A stretch of 64,000 nt of DNA from Pycnococcus provasolii (Eukaryota; Chlorophyta; Pseudoscourfieldiophyceae; Pseudoscourfieldiales), in assembly GCA_049487715.1 (NCBI GenBank), contig CP150548.1:620001-684000 (forward strand), read 5' to 3'. Below the pieces are notes generated by a model. That model searched no databases. It was given only the letters and a program-made list of their open reading frames with translations, and was not told the origin of the DNA. This document shows positions 20,916-30,222 of this stretch, piece by piece (within the stretch, counting starts at the first letter, position 1; each line of letters opens with the position of its first letter). The translations under genes were made by a program, and so were the position numbers.

Positions 20916-23291
20916 TTAAGACTTTCCATATGACATAGCGCTAGCGCTTGGTCCGCCTTGCCGGTATCCTACGGGTTGCCCAATCGCAACCCCAGGATAC
21001 GGCGGCGGCGGGGCCGTTGGTTGATTACTAGGATACGGCGGCGGCGGCGGCTGAGGCTGACGACCACCATACATAATCGGTGGTTGGCCGCCCATGTAAG
21101 GCTGCTGCTGACCGGGTGGAGGTGGATATGGACCACCTGTCATCTGGATCGGTCCACCTTGCTGGTTCATCCCGGCATTCGTGTTATATGCAGCCATGCT
21201 CCCCCTCCGTCTCCTGCACACCATCACAGCTACGATGACACCAAAGACTGGAAACAGTATTCCAAAGATAGCTCCCACGATGATTCCACCCGCGTCCGTC
21301 TCTTCTTCCTTTTTTTTCTCCTCCTCCTCCTTCTTCTTCTCAATGGCTTTGGCCCGTGCATCTTCCACGTAACCACACACGCATGAAGGCTTCATGAGTG
21401 TGCTGTCGCAAGCACAGTCCTTTGACTCGTCGTTGTAAAGCGGATCAAAATTCGGCCTCATGTCACCGGTGCTTTGGAAAGAAGATTTAGCCCATGAGGG
21501 TGCTGAAAAGTCGGGCTTCTTTCCGTGAACAGCCCACTCGTACTTTTTGTATCCCTCACTCGCCTTGTCGCAAGCTTGGTCAGCTTTGCCGATTTTGCTC
21601 CAATAATCCCTGCATTGCGTTGATGTCGTGGACTCCGAGGTATCGTCGCGGAGAACCTCAAGCGCACATTCGTCCAATACAATCTCATCTGTGCACGTTT
21701 CGCTCGTAGCACGGCGCAGAAGCTCCGACTCAACCACTGCCTTGGCGCCATATGGGGCGCAGTCATCCCAGCAATTCGTTGAGATACTTTCCGTCATACA
21801 GGCCCCGCAGTTTTCCGTGGCACACCAAGGTACACTCCAATCATCCTCGGTACAGCTCTGGTATGACTTTCCGTTGTATGTGTACGAGCTGGCGCACGTG
21901 CATCCGCCGACAGTCGTTGATGGCCACTGCGGCTTTGGCGTGTCCGGCGCCTTCTCGTAGAGATCACACACCGTCGCGTCGACCGCCGCAACCCCTGTCA
22001 TGTGCCACGGCCAATCGCTTCTTTGACTCTTGTCGTAGACCGGAGACGCCGCAGTTGCGATGGGACCGAACACGTCTGGGATCGACGAATACGCCTCACT
22101 CCAAACGAGATTCTCTTGCTTGCATATTGATTTCATAAGTGCATAGTAGCGCTGGAACTTTGACATTGCCTGCGTGAACTTAGCTTTGAATTGAAGGTAA
22201 GCTCTCTCGTTCCATGTCGGCGGCGCATCGCCGACTTCGGTAAAGATTCCATTCACAGCGCAGCTAAGGTCCCGCAGTTCTTCAACTTTCGTGCCAGTGC
22301 CAATGCTGATAATAAAGTAGTGCTCCTTTGGCGTGACTGACCTCATGCGATTTTGGATTTCCTGCAACGGACTGTCCGCTTCGCCGTCTGTCAAGAACAC
22401 GTACGTCGTGTGACAATTAGCGGTGTAACCCTTTTCTTTCGAGCTGTCGACAAGTGTGAAGGCGGCTCGAAATGCGTCGACGAAGTTCGTTCCACCTCCG
22501 GGTTCCACGCTGTCCACCGCGTCGGCGAGACGTTTACGGAAGCCCGGCAAAGCCTTAGCAAGAGTCGTCAGACCCTTATACGAGGAGGCTGTGCTGTCAA
22601 AGAAAACGAGACCAACGTAGTCGGCGTGCGTCAGAGAGTTTAGAACAGCTTTTGCTGCGTCTTTGCTCGCGCCAATTCTGTTGGCCGTTCTCATGGAACC
22701 TGACTTGTCTATGATGAGAATGACGTTTTTCGGTCCGGTGGAAGCGCTCATATACCAAGGCCTGACGCGCGGGTCGTAAAGGTTTCCGCAATCTGTCGAC
22801 TCCTGAGACTCGCGAGGCCACAAGATACCGGGATAATTGGCAAGCACGCCCGTCGACGACCCGTAATAAATCCACTTCGTCTCACCTGCCTCAATCATCT
22901 TCCCGAAAAGGTCTGGGAAAACGGCCGACACATTTTTCAGCCTGCAGACTTCAGCCTTAACGTCGCTATCCGTGGTGCCGACGTAGGAGCTTTCCTTGAT
23001 GACGTAGTTACGCGTGTCCACCGCAGTTCCCTTGCAATTGCAACCTTTTGAGTACCCGAACTCAATGTCGCAAACCGGCTGCATAAGTTTTTGAGCGCAC
23101 GAACTCGGCGCGACGGCGTTGGCGCATTCTGGACGCGAAGGGTCGACTTCGAGGTTTTCGATACTTTGCTTAAGTTGCGTGACGGCACTCTCTTTAATGA
23201 CGAGCCTGTCGTAGAGCAGTTGCTGGGAGCGCTGTGCGAGTGCACCAGAAGGAACACAAAATAGAAGTGTGAAATAAGGCACAATAAGCAC
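20916..23291 (-). CDS. VWA/Cache-type single-pass membrane protein (alpha2delta-like)
   Basis: About 790 residues. The frame begins with a hydrophobic stretch (VLIVPYFTLLFCVPSGALA) that looks like a signal peptide but has no ATG in frame. An ATG at 23305 is one base out of phase across a run of four G (23297-23300), so one missing base would give a normal start; a 5' intron is the alternative. It contains a VWA_N-like segment, a region ending NLYDPRVRPWY as in alpha2delta calcium channel subunits, and a VWA domain with an intact MIDAS (DKSGSM near residue 195, TDGEAD). A Cys-rich extracellular part follows, then a membrane helix (GGIIVGAIFGILFPVFGVIV) and a cytoplasmic tail rich in P, G, Q and Y. 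Probable cell-surface sensor or channel subunit. Confidence 0.8.
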   Translation of the reverse strand: MLIVPYFTLLFCVPSGALAQRSQQLLYDRLVIKESAVTQLKQSIENLEVDPSRPECANAVAPSSCAQKLMQPVCDIEFGYSKGCNCKGTAVDTRNYVIKESSYVGTTDSDVKAEVCRLKNVSAVFPDLFGKMIEAGETKWIYYGSSTGVLANYPGILWPRESQESTDCGNLYDPRVRPWYMSASTGPKNVILIIDKSGSMRTANRIGASKDAAKAVLNSLTHADYVGLVFFDSTASSYKGLTTLAKALPGFRKRLADAVDSVEPGGGTNFVDAFRAAFTLVDSSKEKGYTANCHTTYVFLTDGEADSPLQEIQNRMRSVTPKEHYFIISIGTGTKVEELRDLSCAVNGIFTEVGDAPPTWNERAYLQFKAKFTQAMSKFQRYYALMKSICKQENLVWSEAYSSIPDVFGPIATAASPVYDKSQRSDWPWHMTGVAAVDATVCDLYEKAPDTPKPQWPSTTVGGCTCASSYTYNGKSYQSCTEDDWSVPWCATENCGACMTESISTNCWDDCAPYGAKAVVESELLRRATSETCTDEIVLDECALEVLRDDTSESTTSTQCRDYWSKIGKADQACDKASEGYKKYEWAVHGKKPDFSAPSWAKSSFQSTGDMRPNFDPLYNDESKDCACDSTLMKPSCVCGYVEDARAKAIEKKKEEEEKKKEEETDAGGIIVGAIFGILFPVFGVIVAVMVCRRRRGSMAAYNTNAGMNQQGGPIQMTGGPYPPPPGQQQPYMGGQPPIMYGGRQPQPPPPPYPSNQPTAPPPPYPGVAIGQPVGYRQGGPSASAMSYGKS

Positions 23292-23667
23292 AAGGAGGGG
23301 CGCATGTCCACCGCCACTGCCACTACTGCCACAGCGTCCAGGAGAATCGCGGGCGAGAAGAGGGGGCGAGAAGAGGGCCGAGGGAAAAAGGGGCGCAGGT
23401 GCACGCTCGCCTCCTGGAGGCTTTGGAACCTTGTACCGTTTGGAGGTACCGTTTGGTAGAACTTAGTGATCCACCACGTCGGCCCTCCCTCGATCCATCC
23501 TCCGATCATGCAATCGATCGATCGATCAATCGCGGCCTCTAGGCATACGAGTTACATGGTAATAACTTCCCATCGGTCTCTCCCTCACAACCCCGGTACT
23601 CATAACCTTAGAATTTATCCTGACGAAGTCGTTGCAACTTACCGCTGCCGTTTGTTTGTAACGCGTC
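23292..23667. promoter_or_regulatory. Divergent promoter, VWA/Cache protein / COMM-domain protein
   Basis: This region of about 375 bases holds, near the middle, a run of overlapping ATCGATCG palindromes (about 23513-23532) and a small direct repeat of TACCGTTTGG (23435-23456). No telomere-type motif is present. The VWA start region lies at its left edge. Confidence 0.4.
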
Positions 23668-24336
23668 ATGGCGCCCTTACATGCGAGCAGACTGCGTGCG
23701 CTCGAGCTTGTTGCACGTGCCGAGTCAAAAGACGTCGTGCAAAGGTTGCTGGCGGACGCATTCGCGCTGTGGATCGACCGCGCGCCTAGCTGGACCAAGG
23801 CAAGGCGGCAGCAGTGCGTGGAAGAGCTCGACCTTCAGGCGGCGGACGAGACGGGGAAAGGGGCTGACGGGCTCGCGGACTCGTTGCACGACGCGCTGAC
23901 TGCGCTCATAGCCGCGGTCGTTGGAGCAGGTGAAAGCGCGGCAGACGTGCTTCCGTCAGATGGCACATTTCACGCGGACTTGCGTAAGCTGCTCGTCAAG
24001 CAGGTGGAGAAGGCACTACCCGCCTGGCGCGAGTCCGCCGCGAGCTCAGCGGTTGGGCCGCCGCGCGTTACCGACATTAAGGTGACCACTCAACTCGTCG
24101 ATGCAGGCAAGAACGCAAACATCGTGACGGAGGGTGCGACGCCCGCTCGTACACCGATCGGCGTGCCGCTTCCGCCGAGACCGGCCGTGGCCGGGCCAGA
24201 GTACGAGGTTACGTTGCGCGTGAACATGGCAGACGGCAACGACGACATCTTTTGTCGTGTTGAAAAGCCTATGCTCGACGAGCTCGTGCAGCAACTTCAC
24301 GTCATCAAAGAACACGTCGCCTCGCTACCAACTTGA
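23668..24336 (+). CDS. COMM domain-containing protein
   Basis: 222 residues from the ATG at 23668. The N-terminal two thirds are helical. The C-terminal part (about 130-222) fits a COMM domain: PRVTDIKVTTQLVD, then YEVTLRVNMADG, then the terminal helix LDELVQQLHVIKEHVASL. COMMD proteins form the ten-subunit Commander ring with CCDC22/CCDC93 and act in endosomal recycling and cullin-ligase regulation. I cannot say which paralogue this is. The PxRP-rich linker between the two strands of the domain is longer than usual. Convergent with the YGGT gene. Confidence 0.7.
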   Translation: MAPLHASRLRALELVARAESKDVVQRLLADAFALWIDRAPSWTKARRQQCVEELDLQAADETGKGADGLADSLHDALTALIAAVVGAGESAADVLPSDGTFHADLRKLLVKQVEKALPAWRESAASSAVGPPRVTDIKVTTQLVDAGKNANIVTEGATPARTPIGVPLPPRPAVAGPEYEVTLRVNMADGNDDIFCRVEKPMLDELVQQLHVIKEHVASLPT

Positions 24337-24564
24337 AGATTTTAGAGCCACCACCTTGTAGACTTACACAAACTTCACGAAAATTGTGATTCCCATCGTT
24401 CCTGACCGAGAGTCTCGTTGTTCTATCGGTCTTGACCTTGACGGCAACGACATGTTTGACGTCGACGTACTCTCCCTCCCCACCTTGCCTTCCTCCGGAA
24501 AACGGTGATCGAGGTAGCAACGTTCGTTACATCTTTCCAAAAGCACCAAAAAAGAAAACATGGC

Positions 24565-25299
24565 TTATAGTGACTGCTTGTTGCTGAGCAATACCAGTAG
24601 TCCTTGAGGGCCGAGGAGGATCTCGTTCGCAAACGAAACGAAGGAGAGCCACACGATGGGCGAGATGTCAACACCTCCCACGGGCGTGAAGAACGCCCGC
24701 GTCGGGCGCAGCACGGGCTCGGTGGGCGCGTACAGAAGACTTAGCGGAAGGCTTTTCACGTCGAGCGCTGGATACCACGTCATGACGATTCGACTGAGGA
24801 AGAGCAATGTGTAGAGCAGAAATATGGGTCGTAGGAACGATATTGCTGCCCTCGCGTTCTCCGTGGACTCGTTTGCAAGGACCAGAGAAGCGGCAAGCAC
24901 GCCAAACATTACCACAAAGACTATGGGACCTGCGGACAGTGTCGTCGGATCTCGTACTTCATATATCGTAGGACTCGTCTTGGCACTGTTATCCGTCCCC
25001 GCACTTGTTGGCGTCTCCACAGCTGTCGAAGATGCTGCTTTTTCCAACCCGTCTGTCGACGCAGGCTTTTCTACACCGCTCGTGGTCTCGTCGTCGGATG
25101 ATGCCCGGCACCATATGCGACCACGCCCCAGACCCATAGACCCATGCATGACACCTATAACACCTATATGAGAGCTATAACCGTAATTGCTATTTCTTTT
25201 CACCCTTCGAACCCCCGTACTCACAAAGCTGCCACATGACGACTTCGGGCAAGGTCTTTGGGAACCCGCAGCAGAGAGCGACATAGATGAGGAGAGCAT
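24565..25299 (-). CDS. YGGT-family plastid membrane protein (YlmG-like)
   Basis: 244 residues from the ATG at 25299. The first 90 or so are rich in Ser, Ala and basic residues and look like a plastid transit peptide. Then come a membrane segment (GPIVFVVMFGVLAASLVLA) and the YGGT module: FLLYTLLFLSRIVMTWYPALD, LYAPTEPVLRPTRAFFTPVGG and ISPIVWLSFVSFANEIL. The arginine and the PTEP-x-LRP signature are the family's hallmarks. Plant relatives (YLMG1, CCB3) sit in thylakoid or envelope membranes and affect nucleoid distribution or cytochrome b6 assembly. Which role applies here is not decided by sequence. Confidence 0.88.
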   Translation of the reverse strand: MLSSSMSLSAAGSQRPCPKSSCGSFVSTGVRRVKRNSNYGYSSHIGVIGVMHGSMGLGRGRIWCRASSDDETTSGVEKPASTDGLEKAASSTAVETPTSAGTDNSAKTSPTIYEVRDPTTLSAGPIVFVVMFGVLAASLVLANESTENARAAISFLRPIFLLYTLLFLSRIVMTWYPALDVKSLPLSLLYAPTEPVLRPTRAFFTPVGGVDISPIVWLSFVSFANEILLGPQGLLVLLSNKQSL

Positions 25300-25486
25300 T
25301 TTGGTTGGCGGAGAAGGGAATAATGATGACTTTTGCAGATGACTTTTGGGTTTCGTGGCTCAGAGCGGGGCACGGAAAGGCGAAACTTTAACTCAGGGGA
25401 CGGAGGGCCTCAGACAGACGGGGTTATCCACTCCCCCCCGGGACATCCCAACCCCCACTCCCATCCCGCCGTCCCTCGTTCCCTCG

Positions 25487-26476
25487 ATGCCCGTCGCCCG
25501 CATGAGTGGGATGATGAGCACGTCGCGTCTCATGAACAGATGTCTCGCATCTGCGATGGAACTGCGACGCTCGCGACGGCAAGATGTCAACGCACGGACG
25601 ATACTAACGGCAAACTGCTCATCCGCATCGCCGCCAACGCCGCCAACGCCGCCGACGCCACCTACACCTACACCTACACCACCCAAGGCATCGAACTCGC
25701 GTGCACGCCGCCGCCTCGACGCGGCGTGCTTGGAGCTAAGACCAGACTTATCCAAAACGGTTGTGCAGTCCTTCATTGTGCAGGGCAAGGTGTTCGTGGA
25801 CGGACAGCGGGCAAGCAAGGCGGGTATGCAGGTGAAGGCGGACGCCGTCATCACGTTCAAGGGCGCTGAACTTCCGAAGTACGTGTGTCGTGCTGGCTTC
25901 AAACTCGAGAAGGCACTCGACGTCTTTGGGTTGGACGTGAGTGGTGCGACTGCACTCGACAGCGGCCTGTCGACGGGTGGCTTTACCGACTGCCTGCTGC
26001 AGAACGGTGCGCGGCACGTGTACGGCGTGGACGTTGGATACGCTCAGGTCTGTGATAAAATTCGGACGCACAGCGCCGTGACGGTGATGGAGCGCACAAA
26101 CCTGCGCCACCTGGATACCCTTCCCGAGCTCGTTGACGTCGCCACGCTAGACTTGAGCTTCATATCGCTGAGCAAGGTGGCACCCGCAGTCGTGGGCCTG
26201 CTTCGCGAGAACGCGGATGTGGTTGTTCTCGTCAAGCCTCAGTTCGAGGCTGGACGTGAGGAGGTGGGCAGCGGCGGCGTGGTACGCGACCCGGAGGTGC
26301 ACCGTCGCGTTCTTGGCGAGGTGCGCACCTGCTTCGAGGAGCTCGGTTTGCGCCACATGGGCGAGGCGGTGAGTCCTCTTAAGGGTGGCCAGACGCGCGC
26401 GTCTCAGACGGGCGGCGGCGGAGGGAACACGGAGTTTCTGCAGCACTACCGTCGTGGCGCAGGGTATCACAAGTAA
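25487..26476 (+). CDS. TlyA-type rRNA 2'-O-methyltransferase, probably organellar
   Basis: 329 residues from the ATG at 25487; the frame is open upstream but without similarity. The N-terminus is basic and carries a PT-rich spacer (PTPPTPPTPPTPTPTPPK), so targeting to plastid or mitochondrion is likely. An S4 RNA-binding domain (residues about 78-130: VQSFIVQGKVFVDGQ) precedes an FtsJ-like methylase. KLEKAL, LDSGLSTGGFTDCLLQ (SAM site), LDLSFIS and LVKPQFEAG provide the K-D-K catalytic residues known from TlyA. Bacterial TlyA methylates 16S and 23S rRNA at cytidine 2'-OH. The usual LDVGAS is LDSGLS here, a mild change at the SAM loop. The final 40 residues (GGQTRASQTGGGGGNTEFL) are Gly-rich. 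Confidence 0.85.
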   Translation: MPVARMSGMMSTSRLMNRCLASAMELRRSRRQDVNARTILTANCSSASPPTPPTPPTPPTPTPTPPKASNSRARRRLDAACLELRPDLSKTVVQSFIVQGKVFVDGQRASKAGMQVKADAVITFKGAELPKYVCRAGFKLEKALDVFGLDVSGATALDSGLSTGGFTDCLLQNGARHVYGVDVGYAQVCDKIRTHSAVTVMERTNLRHLDTLPELVDVATLDLSFISLSKVAPAVVGLLRENADVVVLVKPQFEAGREEVGSGGVVRDPEVHRRVLGEVRTCFEELGLRHMGEAVSPLKGGQTRASQTGGGGGNTEFLQHYRRGAGYHK

Positions 26477-27151
26477 TAATTGATTGTATTTTATTAGCCA
26501 CGATTATTTTCTCACGCACCGGATATAGTTATCTCTTCTGAGTAAAAACTTAAACTTTATCATAAAGTGGTACTACTCAACCGTCAATCTAAGGGGTTGG
26601 TGGTGATACAGTTATAAAGTGTGGTTTAAGAAGGTGGTATTTCGTAGAACTGACCCACTGACCTACAACCAATGGATAGTGGACGTGGATCGTGGATGTG
26701 GATCGTGGTATCTTTGTGGATTTTGGGAATCCGTCCATCTCATCCGAGCCAGCCCAGCACGAAGGCGACGCGAAAAGCGAAGGTGCACGCCGCCAGCTCT
26801 TTCTTTGTTGAGTTGGCACTTGGCACAGACAAGAAGAAGCGACCGATGCCAAGCCTCGAGGAGGGAGAGGACGACGTCCTCTCAGAGGTCGTTGACCAAT
26901 GACCACGTCCTCCTCCGAAGTGGCGAGTTCCCCCCTCCCTCCCTCCCTCTCCCAAGGCCCAAGCAAACCACCAAGAGCGCGATTTCAGATGATTGGAATT
27001 CCGGGGGGCCGGGAGAGAGGGGCCGGGTGAGTGGGGCCGGGCAGATTCGTGGAAAATGAAAATGAAATTTGTGTGAGTCGGCGTTTCCCTTCCCCTTCCC
27101 CCTCCCCCTTCCTTCCCTTCCCTCTCGAATTGAAACCCACGTTTCTGAAAT
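26477..27151. other. Intergenic region between TlyA and PP2C genes, possible short ORF
   Basis: This 675-base gap separates two plus-strand genes, one of only six same-strand neighbours in the window. It holds a 76-codon frame at 26675-26902 (listed separately), AT-rich DNA just after TlyA, and a pyrimidine-rich CCCTTCC tract (27085-27123) just before the PP2C ATG. Confidence 0.4.
26675..26902 (+). CDS. Doubtful short protein with acidic C-terminus
   Basis: An ATG (about 26672-26675) opens about 75 codons: a hydrophobic start (WMWIVVSLWILGI), a basic patch (KATRKAKVHAA), and an acidic tail (LEEGEDDVLSEVVDQ). I know no family for it. A real but small gene would explain the long gap between TlyA and PP2C. 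Chance is equally plausible at this GC content. Confidence 0.25.
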   Translation, partial: DSGRGSWMWIVVSLWILGIRPSHPSQPSTKATRKAKVHAASSFFVELALGTDKKKRPMPSLEEGEDDVLSEVVDQ

Positions 27152-28525
27152 ATGGCCATGGCACAGCAGCAGCAGCAGCAGCAGCAGCTCGACTCCACGC
27201 CTCCAGGCTTCACCTCAGGCTCAGGCTCAGGCTCAGGCTCCAGCAGAGACTCCGGGCGAGTCGTGCTCATATGCGCAGAAACGGGACGCAGAATAGCAAA
27301 CGCAGACGCGGAGACGGGAAGCGTGAAGGGACGAACGGAGCCGCGCGTTTCCATACGACACGGGGCGTACCAGAGCCAGGGAGGGCGAAGCTACCAGGAG
27401 GATGCCCTCGTCGCTGTCGCGGGACGAGACGCATTTGCAACAGCGACCACAAGCGGCTCTTCCGCAGAACATGGCGACGACAAGGCGCGCGCATTCTTTG
27501 GCGTGTTTGACGGGCACGGAGGAACGGACTGCGCGCACTATCTCCGCGACACGCTCATGGACGCCGTCGCGCAGAGCTCGCAGTTCCCCCACGACGTGAG
27601 TGCCGCGCTGGAGGAGGCATTCCACCGCACGGACAGGTCGTTTGGCGCGAAGTTTGCCGCAGGCGAGCTCGACGCGTCAGGCGCCACCGCAGTTTGTGTC
27701 ACATTCTGGGGAGACGAGCGATACTTCATTGCAAACACGGGTGACTGCCGCGCGGTGCTGTCCCGTCGTGGCCGGTCGATTGAGCTCACGACTGACCACA
27801 AGCCAGACGCACCGAAGGAGAGAGAGCGCATCAAGGCTTGCGGCGGGTTCATCGAAGATGGGTACATCAATGGCATGCTCGGATGCTCGCGTGCTTTTGG
27901 AGATTATCACTTCGAATCGCTCAAGCCTTGGCACGACGTCGATATTGACGTGGACAGTCAAGAGCGCCAGCCTCTGTCGTCCACGCCAGAGTCTGAAGAG
28001 GCGGCTCCTGCTCCAGCGCCGGAGGTTGCGGCGGCCAGGAATCCGTCGTCCGGCCCACTCACCTGCGCCCCGGACGTTTTTGTGCAAGACATCGACATTG
28101 AAGAGGATGAGTTCATCGTGCTAGCGTGCGACGGCCTGTGGGACGTCTTCTCGTCGAACAACTGCATCGAATACACGCGCCAGCGCCTACGCGTGCACAA
28201 TGACGCCGCCCTCGCGGCCCGGGAGCTTGTCGACGAGGCTGTTGTGCGCCGGAATGCGACGGACAACGTGACCGCGATTGTTGTATGCTTTGGCGACGAG
28301 CCGCCGCCGCAGCGACAATACGTGCGTATGAGCGAGGGTGATCACACAGATGCGACGTCCTCTGAAGATGGCGAAGGAAGTGAAGAGAGGAGGAGGAGGA
28401 GGAGGAGGAGGATTGCCACGAAGTGGGAGCGGCCGTATACGGTATTCCTTATCTCAGGGTGCGCTTGCGGCTCTCGCAAATGCGCTGGACAAGTGCTAAA
28501 CTATTCTGACCGACCGGTTTTTTAA
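27152..28525 (+). CDS. PP2C-family Ser/Thr protein phosphatase
   Basis: 457 residues from the ATG at 27152. An N-terminal tail with eight Gln (CAG repeat) and a Gly-Ser tract (SGSGSGSGS) precedes a complete PPM/PP2C domain: GGRSYQEDAL, FFGVFDGHGG (metal ligands D120, G121), ATAVCVTFW, NTGDCRAVLSRRGR, LTTDHKP, ACDGLWDVFSSN and NATDNVTAIVVCF. All metal-binding aspartates are present, so it should be an active Mn/Mg-dependent phosphatase. An insertion of about 50 residues rich in E, P and A sits between the GYINGMLGCSRAFGD motif and the last third. The C-terminus has a poly-Arg block (RRRRRRRRI) and further low-complexity sequence. No targeting signal is clear. Confidence 0.92.
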   Translation: MAMAQQQQQQQQLDSTPPGFTSGSGSGSGSSRDSGRVVLICAETGRRIANADAETGSVKGRTEPRVSIRHGAYQSQGGRSYQEDALVAVAGRDAFATATTSGSSAEHGDDKARAFFGVFDGHGGTDCAHYLRDTLMDAVAQSSQFPHDVSAALEEAFHRTDRSFGAKFAAGELDASGATAVCVTFWGDERYFIANTGDCRAVLSRRGRSIELTTDHKPDAPKERERIKACGGFIEDGYINGMLGCSRAFGDYHFESLKPWHDVDIDVDSQERQPLSSTPESEEAAPAPAPEVAAARNPSSGPLTCAPDVFVQDIDIEEDEFIVLACDGLWDVFSSNNCIEYTRQRLRVHNDAALAARELVDEAVVRRNATDNVTAIVVCFGDEPPPQRQYVRMSEGDHTDATSSEDGEGSEERRRRRRRRIATKWERPYTVFLISGCACGSRKCAGQVLNYSDRPVF

Positions 28526-28634
28526 ATTTTTGTATTCAAAGAGAAATCAATCAAGGGTTGTTTGTATTACAAGCGAAAACGCTGGCTCGCAACACCACCA
28601 CCACGATGCAAAGGAATGCTAGTTAGCTTTGAAC

Positions 28635-29527
28635 TTACTCCTCCATGCCCATCATGCTTGGCACGGTCGGAGGCAAGCCCAAGCCACCGCGCGAGGCGTA
28701 TGACGGATCAGTCTTTTGCATCGCAAAGCCGCCGACGTTCGTGAGTGGTGGCGGCGCCTGCGCAGGCACTGCATTCTCGTAACCATACGCCTCGCCGAAT
28801 GCCATTGCCGCCGGCGGAGCGCCGTGCATCATGCCATTCTGCGCCGCGTTACCACCATCCTCCACCATCGTCTGCTCGCTGCCGAAACCTTCTCCCTCTG
28901 CCCCAGTCGCCATCGTTTCCGCGGCACCTGCGTCGTCCCACCTAATCTGGAACTTGGTGACGCGCGGCTTGTCAGCGAGAATCGAGCGTTCGATCCTGTC
29001 AATCATGGGTACTGACGGCGGGTTTTCCTTAAGCTCCTCGTTGTCGTACTCGTTGTTGACGTAGTAGCCCACCCTCAGGAACTCCTGGCCTCGGTATGAG
29101 CACGTCAGCAAGACAACCGTGACGCCGAGCAGATCCTCCGGTGGAATGCGCGACGGGTCGGGCGCATCTGCCTGGAATACGAAGCGGTAGCTTCCGACCG
29201 CGACGGGTCCCACCAACACGCTATCAAGTTCCTGGTCCTGTGTTTCGTCGTCTGCGGATCCGACGTAAACGACCTTCCATTCCAAGTCTGGGAAGTAGTT
29301 GCGTTTGCGTGTGTGTGTGTGTATTGTATTTCGTGTTAGGTATATCTTCGTATTTATTATCAAAAGCCAAGTTGAAGTAGGCGAGAGCAGAATGACAAGG
29401 CTTGGACCGTGAACGCACCATCTTCGAGCGGTGTCATGCACTCGTATGAGATTTCGAACTGGAATGGGTTTGGGAACCGCGTGGGGTTGTCGAGCACAGT
29501 GACGTTGGTGACTTGTACGGCGGACAT
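28635..29527 (-). CDS. ASF1: Histone chaperone ASF1
   Basis: Two exons, 29527-29419 and 29287-28635, are joined across a 131-nt intron (GTGCGT...CCCAG) in phase 1, giving 253 residues. Exon 1 reads [18 protein letters not shown] and continues to YECMTPLED; exon 2 resumes [12 protein letters not shown]. This is the Ig-like ASF1 core, with conserved [46 protein letters not shown] and [15 protein letters not shown]1 binds H3-H4 dimers and hands them to CAF-1 or HIRA. The C-terminal 90 residues are low-complexity (G, A, M, P). The intron holds a (CA)n tract read on the minus strand. Divergent with the BAH gene across a region with TTAGGG copies, so two chromatin genes share a promoter. Confidence 0.95.
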
Positions 29528-30222
29528 GCTTGCTTTTACTATACTATTACTATTATATTATATATCTAAAGTAGTGCGAATGCGAAATGAGAACGAGTGC
29601 GTAGAATGCGAAATGAAGAGTTAAAAAAACAAAAAAATGGAAAAAAGGTTGGGGTGAGGGGGGCTGGTGAGGGGAGGGGACACAACACAACACAAGGGAG
29701 GTTCGTTCAAACGTGCGCGGGAGGCCGACGACAGGACAGGTTCCAGGACCCATCCCAAACCATCCCCCCCCGACGAACCCCAACAACGCAAGACGCCCCA
29801 AGGAGGGAATTCTAGGAGAACCTGGGTTCCCTGAGGGTGGTTTGCGATTGAACGAAAAACATACAAGAAGAACAGAAGAAGACGGCGGGCCCTACACATG
29901 TGGCATTAGGGTTAGGGTTAGCGAGGGGTGGTTTCCCCGCCTCCTTTCCTTTTGGCTGCCCGGAAAGGAGTTAACTGGACCTGTTCGACCACCGTGAAGT
30001 CGGACCCACCACCGTGGACCGGGCCCCCTTCCCTTCCCTTCCCTTCCCTTCCCTTTTGTTGTCCAGTCCCGGGGTGCCACCTCCCCGATCTCACTTCCCG
30101 TTTCTCTCCCCCCCCCCTCCTCCTCCAGGCTCCAGCTAGCTCCGTCAGCGCCAGACGCCGTGTAAGCTGTGTACGCGTACGCGCTCAGTCGTCGCTCAGT
30201 CGTCGACGGGTCGCGGCGCGCA
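29528..30222. promoter_or_regulatory. Divergent promoter, ASF1 / BAH protein, with TTAGGG motif
   Basis: This 695-base region has an AT-rich segment beside ASF1 (29538-29571), a telomere-type TTAGGGTTAGGGTTA at 29906-29920, and a C/T-rich tract (CCCTT repeated, 30028-30056) near the BAH gene. I see no coding frame of substance. Confidence 0.5.
29906..29920 (+). repeat. Telomere-type TTAGGG motif (2.5 copies)
   Basis: TTAGGGTTAGGGTTA lies in the ASF1/BAH divergent promoter, about 300 bases upstream of the BAH ATG and 380 from the ASF1 ATG. Confidence 0.9.

Noticed and set aside
26740-27354. Minus-strand frame with a run of eight Cys
   Set aside because: It is the antisense of the CAG repeat of the PP2C gene and has no motif.
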